Below, piece by piece: positions 1 through 8,989 of a DNA stretch of 64,000 nucleotides. The position numbers were made by a program, and so were the translations under genes. The notes beneath the pieces were generated by a model. It was not told where the DNA came from and made no database searches. It worked only from the letters and a program-made list of their open reading frames with translations. The stretch spans positions 1 to 64,000 of the forward strand of contig JAFCMP010000004.1 in NCBI GenBank assembly GCA_017506865.1, in the 5' to 3' direction. The stretch is from Tribonema minus (lineage: Eukaryota > Sar > Xanthophyceae > Tribonematales > Tribonemataceae). Each line of letters begins with the position of its first letter. Position 1 is the stretch's first letter.

Positions 1-617
1 TAAACCTAAACCCTAACCCTAACCCTAACCCTAACCCTAACCCTAACCCTAACCCTACCCCTAACCCTACCCTAACCCTAACCTAACCCTAACCTAACCC
101 CTAACCCTAACCCTAACCCTAACCTAACCCTAACCCTAACCCTAACCCTAACCCTAACCCTAACCCTAACCCTAACCCTAACCCTAACCCTAACCCTAAC
201 CCTAACCCTAACCCTAACCCTAACCCTAACCCTAACCCTAACCCTAACCCTAACCCTAACCCTAACCCTAACCCTAACCCTAACCCTAACCCTAACCCTA
301 ACCCTAACCCTAACCCTAACCCTAACCCTAACCCTAACCCTAACCCTAACCCTAACCCTAACCCTAACCCTAACCCTAACCCTAACCCTAACCCTAACCC
401 TAACCCTAACCCTAACCCTAACCCTAACCCTAACCCTAACCCTAACCCTAACCCTAACCCTAACCCTAACCCTAACCCTAACCCTAACCCTAACCCTAAC
501 CCTAACCCCTAACCCCTAACCCTAACCCTAACCCTAACCCTAACCCTAACCCTAACCCTAACCCTAACCCTAACCCTAACCCTAACCCTAACCCTAACCC
601 TAACCCTAACCCTAACC
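1..617. repeat. Telomere, (CCCTAA)n
   Basis: About 100 copies of CCCTAA, C-rich strand on the plus strand, as expected at the left end of a chromosome. The outer 130 bases hold variant units (CCCTAC, CCTAA, CCCCTAA). The array is then nearly perfect to about 505, has two CCCCTAA variants near 507-520, and runs on to 617, where unique sequence starts. The TTAGGG type differs from the usual plant TTTAGGG and Chlamydomonas TTTTAGGG. Confidence 0.98.
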
Positions 618-1270
618 CCAAAGGCTCCTAGTAGTTGCTCGTCTTTGTAGGGCTGCCGTGCGTCCTCGCTGTGGCTGGCTGGAGGGGGGAGTGCGTCCTG
701 CTGCTGGGCAAGTGGTCCTCGGCGCAGGCGGAGGTAATATATGCCCGTCTTCGGACTGACGATTAGGTGCACGCCGCACCTGCCGAAACTGCGCTTTGCT
801 GTATAGGTACAGCCAGCATCCAAGTCGCGACACCGCTGCCGCACCTGAGTGCGTGTTGCGGGGGGGGGGGGGGGGGGGGGGGCGGGGGGGGCATAGACTT
901 GAGGAAAGGGGAACAGCATGTGACATTCGATAGCCCTCGAGGTGTAGGTATCGTGATGGGTTTATCGTCACAGCACGCTCACAGTAAGAATGTGATAGAG
1001 AGAAGATGAGATGACATGCAAAGCTGAAGTGGCAAGTCAGGTGATGCGCACATGCGCTGCCGCAGTGCCAAAATGCCTTGTTCTCAAGGCCACCTATTGA
1101 GTGCCGTGACTGTGCGGGCCCGCAAACTGAGAACAACCCATCAGCCCAATCCGAAACGGTTACAATGCCATTGTCAAGACACCAGGCACAGACACACACG
1201 CACCTGACTAGGCAGCACAGAAAGCATGTACAACAGATCACCTCCGAGAGGTTGGGTCCAGAGGAACAGA
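618..1270. other. Telomere-adjacent subtelomeric repeat, copy A (no gene seen)
   Basis: Sequence next to the telomere with a long G run (about 859-890). It is clearly homologous, in the same orientation, to 8290-8843: both contain the G run, the same flanking GCACCTGAGTGCGTGTTGCGG and the same downstream order. It corresponds to the intron and downstream side of a minus-strand gene fragment (see 1271-1360). Open frames running from here into the telomere are artefacts of the hexamer repeat. Confidence 0.6.
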
Positions 1271-1360
1271 CTATCCCAAGGTGCCGTCCTCCACCCTACT
1301 CCACACGGTGTAGTGGCCGCTGTTGAAGCCGTCAGGTCCACGCGTACAACACACAACCGC
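1271..1360 (-). pseudogene. Ubiquitin-specific protease exon fragment, broken copy
   Basis: Minus-strand frame with the peptide GFNSGHYTVWSRVEDG, matching the GHY histidine box near the C-terminus of ubiquitin-specific proteases (UCH family); the His is the catalytic histidine in that family. It begins after a CAG acceptor, like the copy at 8844-8978. Compared with that copy it lacks roughly 20 nt just after the VEDG codons and runs into a TAG at 1271-1273, so it is degenerate. No catalytic Cys box is visible nearby, so this is at most a relic of one exon carried in a subtelomeric duplication. Confidence 0.5.
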
Positions 1361-1564
1361 CTGCGGATGATACACTGCAGGACAAACATAAATTACGGAA
1401 AACAAAACCTTACAACTGAAACACCAGCTGCCTGCACGACGTGCACTACAGAGCCAGACCATGAACAGCAAGCGATGAGATCACAATTTTACGTCCTTGA
1501 TGCCCCTCAATGATTTGTGGCGGATACTCCGTTACAGCTCGTTCAGAGGCGAGACTTGCAGCCC

Positions 1565-3739
1565 ATGGACGCGGTCGGATCGCCTGCTATGGCCTATCCG
1601 GACGCTGCCGCGTACCACAGGCGCGCTCCCTCTACGACCCACTGGCAGCCGAGTGCAGCAGCTGGCGACAGCCAATCGCCAGCAGCGACACCGGCAGGCC
1701 CATTCATCGCCCGTGATGACCTCGGCTCGGTGGCTAAGGCATCTAGCAGCGGTGACGAGACTTTAGCCCGCGGCTTGGCCGTGGACTACCCTGGCACTTT
1801 CAATCCTACCCATGGCAACGCGAGCATCCGTTCCACAAACACCGGCAGTGTTGACGGCCTTTTCGGCCATTCGGAGCAGCAGGATGTCAACCGTTTCGAC
1901 GCCAGTCCTCGCAGCATCCGACACACAACCATCATCAGCGGAAGGGGGGGTGAGGAGCAGCTGCGTCGCCAAGAGCAGCTGCTTGCGTCAGGCGCCCCGG
2001 AGCACACGCGTGCCCCGCTGAGCATGGCCTTTGCTGATCTGCAACAAAAGTACGCAAAGGTCGAGGCGCAGCTCATGGCGCATCAGCACGTGGCGCTGGC
2101 GCAGGAGGCAGCGCAGGCACAGTTTGCTGCGGACGTGCGCGCGGAGCTCAACGCCTATCGGCGGCGCCTTGATCGCGCAGAGTGGTGCGCAGAGGAGAAC
2201 AAGGTGCGCGCCGCGGGTGCAGAGCAGTTGGCATCACACCTTGCCAAAACGATCTCCCAGCACGTCCTTCCGCAAGTGGACGAGCTACAACTGCGGCTGA
2301 CGGAGGTAGCACAGCACGCGGCATGCGAAGTGCAAACCGCCACCGACTGCGTTACCAGCCTCACCACCGGCGTTGACGACCTCATGGCGTCCATAGCTGG
2401 CCTGCGCGAGGCTCAGGCTACGCGATTCTACACGCCCGCTTCAGCTCTGCAGACTTCCGCACACGCCGGACTTTGCGAACGCAATTTGCGCGCGCTTGGC
2501 AGCGGCGGCGGCCGCGACGTCAGCCGCCGCGCCGTGGACGTGCGCTCCATGCTCAGCGCCCACGCCGCACTACCCTCGGCAGCACCCGCGCGCTCCGTCG
2601 CTAGCGCGCCAGCGCAGGACCTCTCAGGCCGCGCATCATCATCATCGATCGCGGCGACCATTCCCGCGTACGCGCCCACTCCTCAGCCGGATCGCTACCG
2701 ATCTATGGTCGCCGCGCCTGAGCCTCCGTGTGGCGGTGGCCTCGACTCGCCGTCCCAGCGCGGCAGCCCGCCGGACCACATGCTCAAGCCAGACGCGCGC
2801 GCGCAGCTCGGCAGCGCGATACGTCAAGCCAGCCAGCCGCACGTATATGCTATCGCGCAGACGCTGCTAGCGCAGGCGCGTCTTGAGGAGCAGACAAGGG
2901 CAGAGGCGCTGGCGGCGGCGGCTCAGCGTGAGCACGACCGCGCTCAACAGGAGCTTGCGGAGCGGCGCCAGCAGCACATGCAGCGCCGCTGGCAGGAGGA
3001 GATGGACACGCGAGCAGCACTGCGGCAGGACGCCATGGACGCGTGCGAGCGCAGCCTAGATGCGCAGCAACGCGCGCTAGAGCAGGCCCAGTCGCAGCTG
3101 TCGCGCGCGCACGCTGACGCTGACTACGACGCCGACAGTTACAATGCCCCGAGCCACACACGCAGCAGCCATGCTGGCGGCGCACGTCGCGCCGCGCCTG
3201 GCGCCGGCGGCGGCTCCGGCGGCGGCCGCGCCGGCGGCGGCAGCAGCGGCGGCGGCAGCGGCGGCGGCGGCGGCAGCGGCGGCGGCGGCGGCAGCGGCGG
3301 CGGCGGCGGCAGAGGCGGCGGCGGCGGCGGCTCGAGCGCCAGCAGCAGCGGCGCAGGCGGCGCCCTCCCTAGCGCCGCAGCGCCGGCAGCAGCAGCAGCG
3401 GCGGCGGCACCACCAATGGCAGACATCTCCGGCTTCGACGACGAGGGCTACGCGCTCATGCGCTTCTCCGATACGCTCAACGAGAAGCAGTACGTGAAGA
3501 CTAAGGTCGACACAGACAGCGTCACAGCGCTCACCCTCCTCAAGAAGCAGTTTCCAGCCAAGTTCAAGGCTGCCGCCACCGCCCTTCGCCAGAAGAAGCT
3601 TTGGCCGAACCTGCGCAACGCTGACGACTTCGGCTGCGACTGGTTCGAGCAGGCTGTGTACGGCATCTGCAACTGCATCGCGAACAGCGGCGGCAACCAC
3701 CATCGCCTGGCGCAGCTGCAACGGCAAGCGCTTGCCTAG
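1565..3739 (+). CDS. Retrotransposon gag-like protein, N-terminal part up to a TAG codon
   Basis: Long frame of about 724 codons from the ATG at 1565; the frame is open further upstream but without an ATG. In order: a low-complexity N-terminus, a coiled-coil-like segment (about residues 155-245), a Ser/Ala/Pro-rich stretch, a second coiled coil rich in Glu, Gln and Ala (about 435-520), a poly-Gly/Ser block encoded at 3205-3350, an Ala-rich block, then a globular region beginning MADISGFDDEGYALMRFSD (3418). That last part continues in the same frame beyond the TAG at 3737-3739 into a region with a CCHC zinc knuckle, so both halves look like one gag-type polyprotein. No protease, reverse transcriptase or integrase motif was found. 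No flanking long terminal repeats were identified by eye. It could be a non-autonomous, gag-only LTR element. The function is inferred from the zinc knuckle and layout only. Confidence 0.55.
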   Translation: MDAVGSPAMAYPDAAAYHRRAPSTTHWQPSAAAGDSQSPAATPAGPFIARDDLGSVAKASSSGDETLARGLAVDYPGTFNPTHGNASIRSTNTGSVDGLFGHSEQQDVNRFDASPRSIRHTTIISGRGGEEQLRRQEQLLASGAPEHTRAPLSMAFADLQQKYAKVEAQLMAHQHVALAQEAAQAQFAADVRAELNAYRRRLDRAEWCAEENKVRAAGAEQLASHLAKTISQHVLPQVDELQLRLTEVAQHAACEVQTATDCVTSLTTGVDDLMASIAGLREAQATRFYTPASALQTSAHAGLCERNLRALGSGGGRDVSRRAVDVRSMLSAHAALPSAAPARSVASAPAQDLSGRASSSSIAATIPAYAPTPQPDRYRSMVAAPEPPCGGGLDSPSQRGSPPDHMLKPDARAQLGSAIRQASQPHVYAIAQTLLAQARLEEQTRAEALAAAAQREHDRAQQELAERRQQHMQRRWQEEMDTRAALRQDAMDACERSLDAQQRALEQAQSQLSRAHADADYDADSYNAPSHTRSSHAGGARRAAPGAGGGSGGGRAGGGSSGGGSGGGGGSGGGGGSGGGGGRGGGGGGSSASSSGAGGALPSAAAPAAAAAAAAPPMADISGFDDEGYALMRFSDTLNEKQYVKTKVDTDSVTALTLLKKQFPAKFKAAATALRQKKLWPNLRNADDFGCDWFEQAVYGICNCIANSGGNHHRLAQLQRQALA

Positions 3740-4594
3740 GTGGAGCAGGGCAACGCGCTCATGCCCGCGAAGCGCGACGGCGCGCTGCTTGAGTGGCTAT
3801 TTCACCGCATCGCTGCCTTCCTTGAGATCGAGGAGCCCACCACCATCGCAGCTAGCCTCATGAGCTGGTCACTGCGTGGGGGCCTCTCTCTAAAGGACTT
3901 CATCATCGAGTTTGCGGACGCCAAGACCATCGCGACCTCCCTCGACCCCTCGCTGGACGTCATCGTCCTGTCAGCGCTTCTCCAACTGCTCCGTCGGCAC
4001 TACCCCAACCTGTCAGCGCTCTTCAACCCCATCAGCGAAGCCCCCGGACGGTACACATCGGAGGATCTGCTGGCCATTCTTGCCAAGGAGGCTGCCGGTG
4101 GCGCGCTGCACACCTCGCAGCCCCCTGACCCCCGTTACCCAGTATTTCCCACAGACCTTGCGTCGTACAATAAGGGGATTGGCGGCGGCACTGGCAGCAG
4201 CACTGGTGGCGCAGTCAAGCAGTTGCCCTACAACAGTCCCGCTAGCGACAGCAGCGCAGCACTCACTGTGGAACAGCGCCAACAACTGCAAACGGCGTAC
4301 GCGATATACGAGTTCCACACCGCACCTCAGGGCCGCGCGTGCTTCAACTGCGGCAGCACTGACCACGGGTTCGTCAACTGCAATTCAGACTACAACAGCG
4401 CAAACTGGGACGCTGCTGTCAAGCGGCTGCCATGGGTACAGAGATTCAAGCCGCACAGCGACAACGACTTCAAGCAGCTGTGCGCACGCGCGAGGCAGGG
4501 GATCAGCAAGGGCGAGCAGGGTAAATCAGCGATAGCGGCACACAGGCGCGACGGCGGCGGCACGGGCCGCAACCATGGCGGACACAACACCTAG
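3740..4594 (+). CDS. Gag-like C-terminal part with CCHC zinc knuckle, in frame after a TAG
   Basis: Directly continues the frame of the preceding entry after one amber codon. It encodes an alpha-helical capsid-like segment (around ALLEWLFHRIAAFLEIEEP) followed by a zinc knuckle at 4340-4381, C-x2-C-x4-H-x4-C (CFNCGSTDHGFVNC), the nucleocapsid hallmark of LTR retrotransposon and caulimovirid-type gags. It ends at a second TAG (4592-4594), after which the same frame stays open for another 150 codons. Both TAG codons lie in the context CCTAGG. Whether they are read through, removed by RNA processing or simply mutations cannot be told. There is no good start codon at its own beginning, which argues against an independent gene. 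Confidence 0.55.
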   Translation: MEQGNALMPAKRDGALLEWLFHRIAAFLEIEEPTTIAASLMSWSLRGGLSLKDFIIEFADAKTIATSLDPSLDVIVLSALLQLLRRHYPNLSALFNPISEAPGRYTSEDLLAILAKEAAGGALHTSQPPDPRYPVFPTDLASYNKGIGGGTGSSTGGAVKQLPYNSPASDSSAALTVEQRQQLQTAYAIYEFHTAPQGRACFNCGSTDHGFVNCNSDYNSANWDAAVKRLPWVQRFKPHSDNDFKQLCARARQGISKGEQGKSAIAAHRRDGGGTGRNHGGHNT

Positions 4595-6209
4595 GGGTGC
4601 GACCCCGCGCCAGCCCTCGGCGTGGGGAGAGCACTCGGGGGTACAAGTGTCGTGGGGGGTGGGAGTGACGCCCTGCCCCGGACGACAGTCAGCGCGCACG
4701 GCGCGCACATGGTTGCAGCAGTTGCTCCACAGCAGCAGCAGAGTGACGCCCTGCCCCGGACGACAGTCAGCGCGCACGGCGCGCACATGGTTGCAGCAGT
4801 TGCTCCACAGCAGCAGCCGCAGCCGCCCGTGGTTGCAGCAGCTCCCTACAGCAGCAGCTGCCGTCGCTTCTGCACATGCATAGCATTGCCACACATAGAG
4901 CCAGCGCACCCGTGCCGGGCACGGCGCCGGGCATGGCTTCCACACTGCGGGCACCCGCACCTTCCTTCACACCTGCATCGCCCTCGCCGTCGCAACAGAG
5001 CGTGCTGCCGCGGCGCCGCCACAGCGCGCAGCAGCGCTCGCCGGACTTAGAGGCGGCAGGATTTGCGACTTCATACTCTGCAGCTGCGTTGGCATCACGC
5101 ACGACGAGCGCCGCGCCGCAGCGTGGCACATTGGTGCAAAGCATGTCAGCGACCAGCACAGGTATCGGAGAATTGCGCGATCAAGGGGGGGTGGGGGCTG
5201 GCCCAGCTACTGCGGCAGCAACTCCAGCGGCGGCGCCAGCGACGGTGCATGCAACTTCAGCAGCATGATCAGCGTCCACGACGCCTGTGCTTGCATCGGC
5301 ACCATCTACTCCAAGCGCTACTTTAACTTCCGCATCGGCACCATCTACTCCAAGCCCAGCAGCACCCACTTCAGCGGCATCTCATTGGTGTCTACGTCAA
5401 CTTCAACTGCGCCGACGTCAACTACGTCAGCGCTTCAAGTTTGGTCTGCGCGCAACGCGCACGCCAACGCTTTCGTCGATGCACAACTCGCGCGTCGTGG
5501 CTTGTGCCATCACGGCGGCGGCGCCTGCGCTGGCGACTTTTCCCACGCTGCGCGCGCACCGTGGCCTATGCCGTGGCGCCGCCTGCGCTGGCGACTCTTC
5601 CTACGTGCAGCACGCGCACCGCGGCCTACGCCATGGCGCTGCATGCACTGGCGACTATACCGACACGCACTCCGCGCACCATGGCCTATGCCATGACTAC
5701 GCCTACGCTGACAATTGCATCTGCGCGCAGCGTGCGCGCCGCGCCCCACATCGCGGCGACGTCTGCGCTCAGCCTGGCCACTTCTTCTGCGCGCAGCGTG
5801 CGCGCCGTGGCCCGCGCCACGGCGGCGCCTGCGCTGCAGACTTCTTCTGCGCGCAGCGTGCGCGCTGCGGCCTGCGCCGCAGCGGCGCCTGCGGTGGCAT
5901 CCTCTTCTGCGCGCAACACACGAGCGCCACGTGCGACACCAGCCCGCATACGCAACCATCTACATAGGCGTCCGCGGCGACGCCCTCCTCATCAGTGACA
6001 GCGCTCTTAGCGGTGGTGACGCATTCGGCTCCAGCGGCCGACATAGCTGCTGTTCCAGTGGCAACGGCTCAGTATCGACGGCGCGCACTCGGCTTATACG
6101 CGCCACCCGTGGCTGCCAGGCTTCTGCTTGGTCACCCGCTTTTCGTCGCGGTGCCACCACATCCAGGCCATCATATCCAGCAACGCGGGCACGTGTCCTG
6201 ATCAAGCAC
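4595..6209 (+). pseudogene. Degenerate Ala/Arg-rich 3' part of the gag element with tandem repeats
   Basis: The frame of the gag halves continues to 5050, then coding-like composition moves to other frames (4876-5268; 5287-5967; 5441-5998), as expected for a coding region with indels. Visible internal repeats: an exact 78-bp direct repeat (from 4665 and 4743, a multiple of three); a repeat of about 44 bp at 5292-5360; and diverged units at 5540-5920 encoding Ala-rich segments of the type SARSVRAA. No pol domains are recognisable. GC content is high as in the upstream gag. It ends by about 6210, where AT content rises. Confidence 0.4.
4665..4820 (+). repeat. Exact 78-bp tandem direct repeat
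   Basis: Two consecutive copies beginning GTGACGCCCTGCCCCGGACG at 4665 and 4743, essentially identical. The 78-bp unit equals 26 codons, so it keeps the reading frame of the gag-like element. Confidence 0.85.
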
Positions 6210-6690
6210 ATATGTTCGGCGGCGTGCTGGAGTGATGCGGCTAGACTTAGTGGGCTAGGCTAGCACATACAGTGGGGACTATGCAAGGCGACAAGTAGCA
6301 AGGCGGAGGCGGACATATATACTGTAGTGCTGTGCTAGTTCTGCTGTAGTTGTATGTTACATGACAGTAGTACAGAGTCGCGTTCGTTCTTCGTGCATAG
6401 CATACAGGCGCTGGGTGAGAGACAATTAGCATGTGTGCTATTGTGCAAGTCTTGCACTTGTGTCATGTTATGACTGCAGTGGCATAGTGAAGTCATGGTT
6501 GCTTCCCTATTATCGGGCTTAGCAGAGCCATAGGGGGGGTGACTGTGGTGCCACTGGGTTGAGTCACCTGCTTCAACTCTCTGTTTCCTCAGGATTGGGA
6601 CAGTTCTGCTCAGCCAGAGACAGTTCTTGGTTGACGGTTACAGGAAGTTGAGTTTGTTGGTTGTTTTCTGTCACTTTCGGAGTGAGCGAC
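6210..6690. other. No gene seen; possible 3' untranslated or terminal region of the gag element
   Basis: AT-richer, non-coding sequence between the gag element and a dispersed repeat. It includes a purine run near 6532 (GGGGGGG) that could be a polypurine tract, but no matching terminal repeat was found upstream of 1565, so an LTR is not claimed. Confidence 0.3.
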
Positions 6691-7600
6691 AGCCTGATAA
6701 CACACACACACTTGCTGGAGTGCTGCTGTGGGTGTCAGTGTGCTGTCTACTCTGTCTGTCACCGCTCTGGTTCGTCAATGTGTAGTGGAACCACCTCAAC
6801 CGCACTTCCATTACCTGCCCCCAGGAATCCAGGATAGGGCACCTGCACCGCATCGCCTCGGGATCGCGGGTCTTCCGTTGTGCAAACGCAAGGCCTGGTG
6901 TCCCCATGGAGGTGCGGTGCAATGTGGGCGCCATTGACCGTGACCATGCCGGCGCTGACAACATCCTCATGTGCGGCGTGGCGATGCTGCTGTGGGGGGT
7001 TCGTCCTGCCGAGTTTTGCCGCGGCCCTGACTGTGGCAAGGAGGCCTCCCAGGCCTACGTCTGGGTCAATCGGCACACGGGCTAGCGCCTGCCTGCTCTG
7101 CTGCTGCTTCTGTGGTGTATGTATGCATGACGGGTTGGGGGGGGGGGGAGGGGGTAGATCAGTCAGGCTGCCGGGGGGGAAGGGGGGGGGAGGGGACGGG
7201 GGGGGGGGGTAGCCTGTTGAGCAGCCCTCAGTTGGTGCATGTAGCCAGTAGTAGCAGCAGCAGTAGCAGTGGCAGCAGCAGCGGAACCATCAGCACCAGC
7301 AGCGGTACTCCTCACACCTACACACAACAAAACGGCGTGTCTTTCATGACACCTTGCCACGGGGGGACGGCGCGCAGTGTGCGGCATCGCGGCGCGCGGC
7401 GTACAACGTCTGCGGGCAACGCCCGGTATCGCATGTGCGTCGCCTACCCTTGATCCCTACGGGGGCCCGGTACTCAACCGGAACACTCACTGACCTCGCA
7501 GCAGCTATAACCAGTGTAGGCGCTGACGCGGTCTCTGCTATTGAGCTCTGCCTCCTCCGGAGGTGGAGTGTGCAATGCCCTTAATATGCGAAAATGTCAG
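6690..7600. repeat. Dispersed subtelomeric repeat, copy I
   Basis: Diverged direct copy of 23310-24080. Both contain GGTCTTCCGTT, a stretch with minus-strand coding flavour (about 6760-7076 here), GTATGTATGCA followed by poly-G runs, a (CAG)n tract and GGAACCATCAGC. The 3' module from about 7230, with GCATGTAGCCAGTAG, CAGCAG repeats, ATGACACCTTGCCACGG, GGTCTCTGCTATT and TGCCCTTAATATG, recurs at 12360-12690. The minus-strand relic shares a spaced peptide pattern with copy II (V-T-x, AP-x-LH-x-D, TED), but I do not recognise the protein. Copies differ by many substitutions and indels, so the family is old. Confidence 0.6.
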
Positions 7601-8262
7601 TGACTAGACTACTAGTATGACTATGACTAGGCAGCTGCAGTCAGCTGCTGCTTAGGATTGCTCCTGCTAGTCCGCTCTCACGCCAAGCTCTCACGTTGCC
7701 TATGCCCGCCTGCTCTCTCTCCTGAAAAAAAATAAAACACCCCCCGGTTTGCTCCGGCCCCCCTGGTTTGCTCCAGACCCGAGGCCTCCACCCTTCACTA
7801 CCGTATACTAACCCTAACCCTAACCCTAACCCCAACCCTTACTGTTATCCCAGGTATAACCCTGAGCATACACATGATTGAACCACACAGGATTGCTTGG
7901 TCTTGCATCATGTGCCAGGCACACAAGGGGCATTCAACAATGACACCCCATGCAGGGCAGTGGTGCACCTGCATCAGACAGGCACCACCATACACACGCT
8001 TACACATGCGGCCAAGCACTGCCTCTGGCGGGTATGACGTCATCAATATTCGCTAATCCCAAGAAACCATCCTCCATGTGTGCTACCATGTCAGACTAAG
8101 AGAGATGCAGATTTTGTAATCAGGGACCTATTCTAACCTCGAGCTCCAGTGTCCATGTGTGCTATAGCATATACGATCCCAGCCGAAGAGGGATGCTTAG
8201 AATTGGTAACCAGGGGTTATCCTAGCCTCGAGCTCCATCACATCCTGCCACTATTAGTAGCT
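7600..8262. other. Gene-free stretch with a telomere-like tract and a tandem repeat
   Basis: No coding exon seen. It contains an interstitial telomere tract (7808-7834) and two diverged tandem copies of a unit of about 80 bp (about 8075-8149 and 8152-8236), each starting CCATGTGTGCTA and ending CCTCGAGCTCC. Confidence 0.6.
7808..7834. repeat. Interstitial telomere tract (CCCTAA)4
   Basis: About four head-to-tail CCCTAA units, same orientation as the terminal array, ending in a CCCCAA variant. Confidence 0.9.
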
Positions 8263-8289
8263 CAAATTATATGCATCATGTTGTACATG

Positions 8290-8843
8290 TACCTCGGAAG
8301 ACGGCTCCTGCTGTGAAGTTGCTCCTCTTCGTGAGGCCGCCGTGCGGGCACGGCCACGCCGTGACTGGCTGGAAGGGGGGGTTCGTGCTGCTTCTGGGCG
8401 GGTGGTCCTCGACGCAGGCGGAGATGTTGTATGCCCGCCTCTGGACCGACGATTGGGTGCACGCTGCTCCGCCGAAACTGCACCTTTGCTGTACACAGCC
8501 AGCGCCCAAGTCTCCGACACAAGCTGCCGCACCTGAGTGCGTGTTGCGGGGGGGGGGGGGGGGTCAGGTGCGTGTTGCGGGAACACCAATGAACAGCACT
8601 CGAGGTGTAGGTATGGTGATGGGTTTCCTGTCACAACACACCTACGGCAAGGAATGTGGTAGACAAGGTAAGGTGACATGCGAAGCTGTGGCAACTCAGG
8701 TGATACAACATGCATGCGCTGCCAATACACCATCCTTGTTCTGAAGGCCACCTATTGAGTGCCGTTACTGTACCCGCAAACTGACCCCAACCTTCAGCAC
8801 AGTCTGAAAAAGCGGCACAAAAAGCGAGTGCAAAAGATCTCAC
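8290..8843. repeat. Subtelomeric repeat, copy B (duplicate of the telomere-adjacent block)
   Basis: Direct duplicate of about 640-1270, including the G run at 8549-8562 and the segment following it (GGTGATGGGTTT, GAGTGCCGT). It is the intron and downstream flank of the minus-strand protease-like exon at 8844-8978. The internal GTGTTGCGGG motif occurs twice here. Confidence 0.6.
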
Positions 8844-8978
8844 CTCTGTGAAGCTATGTCCACGGGGACTGACTTCCCCAAGGTTGAAGTGCACGAAGTT
8901 GCCGTCCTCCACCCTACTCCACGTGGTGTAATGGCCGCTGTTGTAGCTGCCAGCGTCATGCGTATAGCACACAACCGC
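8844..8978 (-). pseudogene. Ubiquitin-specific protease C-terminal exon, intact copy of a gene fragment
   Basis: A clean exon: CTGCAG acceptor before 8978, 135 nt (45 codons, phase 0 at both ends), donor GTGAGA after 8844. The translation contains AVVCYTHDAGSYNSGHYTTW followed by SRVEDGNFVHFN, the His box of UCH-type deubiquitinases (GHYT, then Arg and an aromatic stretch). The partner exons with the Cys box were not found in either direction, so the exon is probably part of a truncated gene in a subtelomeric duplication, although an unrecognised small-exon gene cannot be excluded. The copy at 1271-1360 is the same exon with a deletion. Confidence 0.5.
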
Positions 8979-8989
8979 CTGCAGTTGAT

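Noticed and set aside
509-919. Open frame with a long Val-Arg repeat on the minus strand at the telomere edge
   Set aside because: The Val-Arg repeat is just TTAGGG read in one frame; no independent coding signal.
3077-3727. Poly-Ala and poly-Pro frames opposite the gag element
   Set aside because: They arise from the GGC repeat that encodes poly-Gly/Ser in the plus-strand frame.
6240-6690. 3' long terminal repeat of the gag element
   Set aside because: No matching 5' copy found upstream of 1565; the boundaries needed for an LTR (matching ends, target-site duplication) could not be shown.
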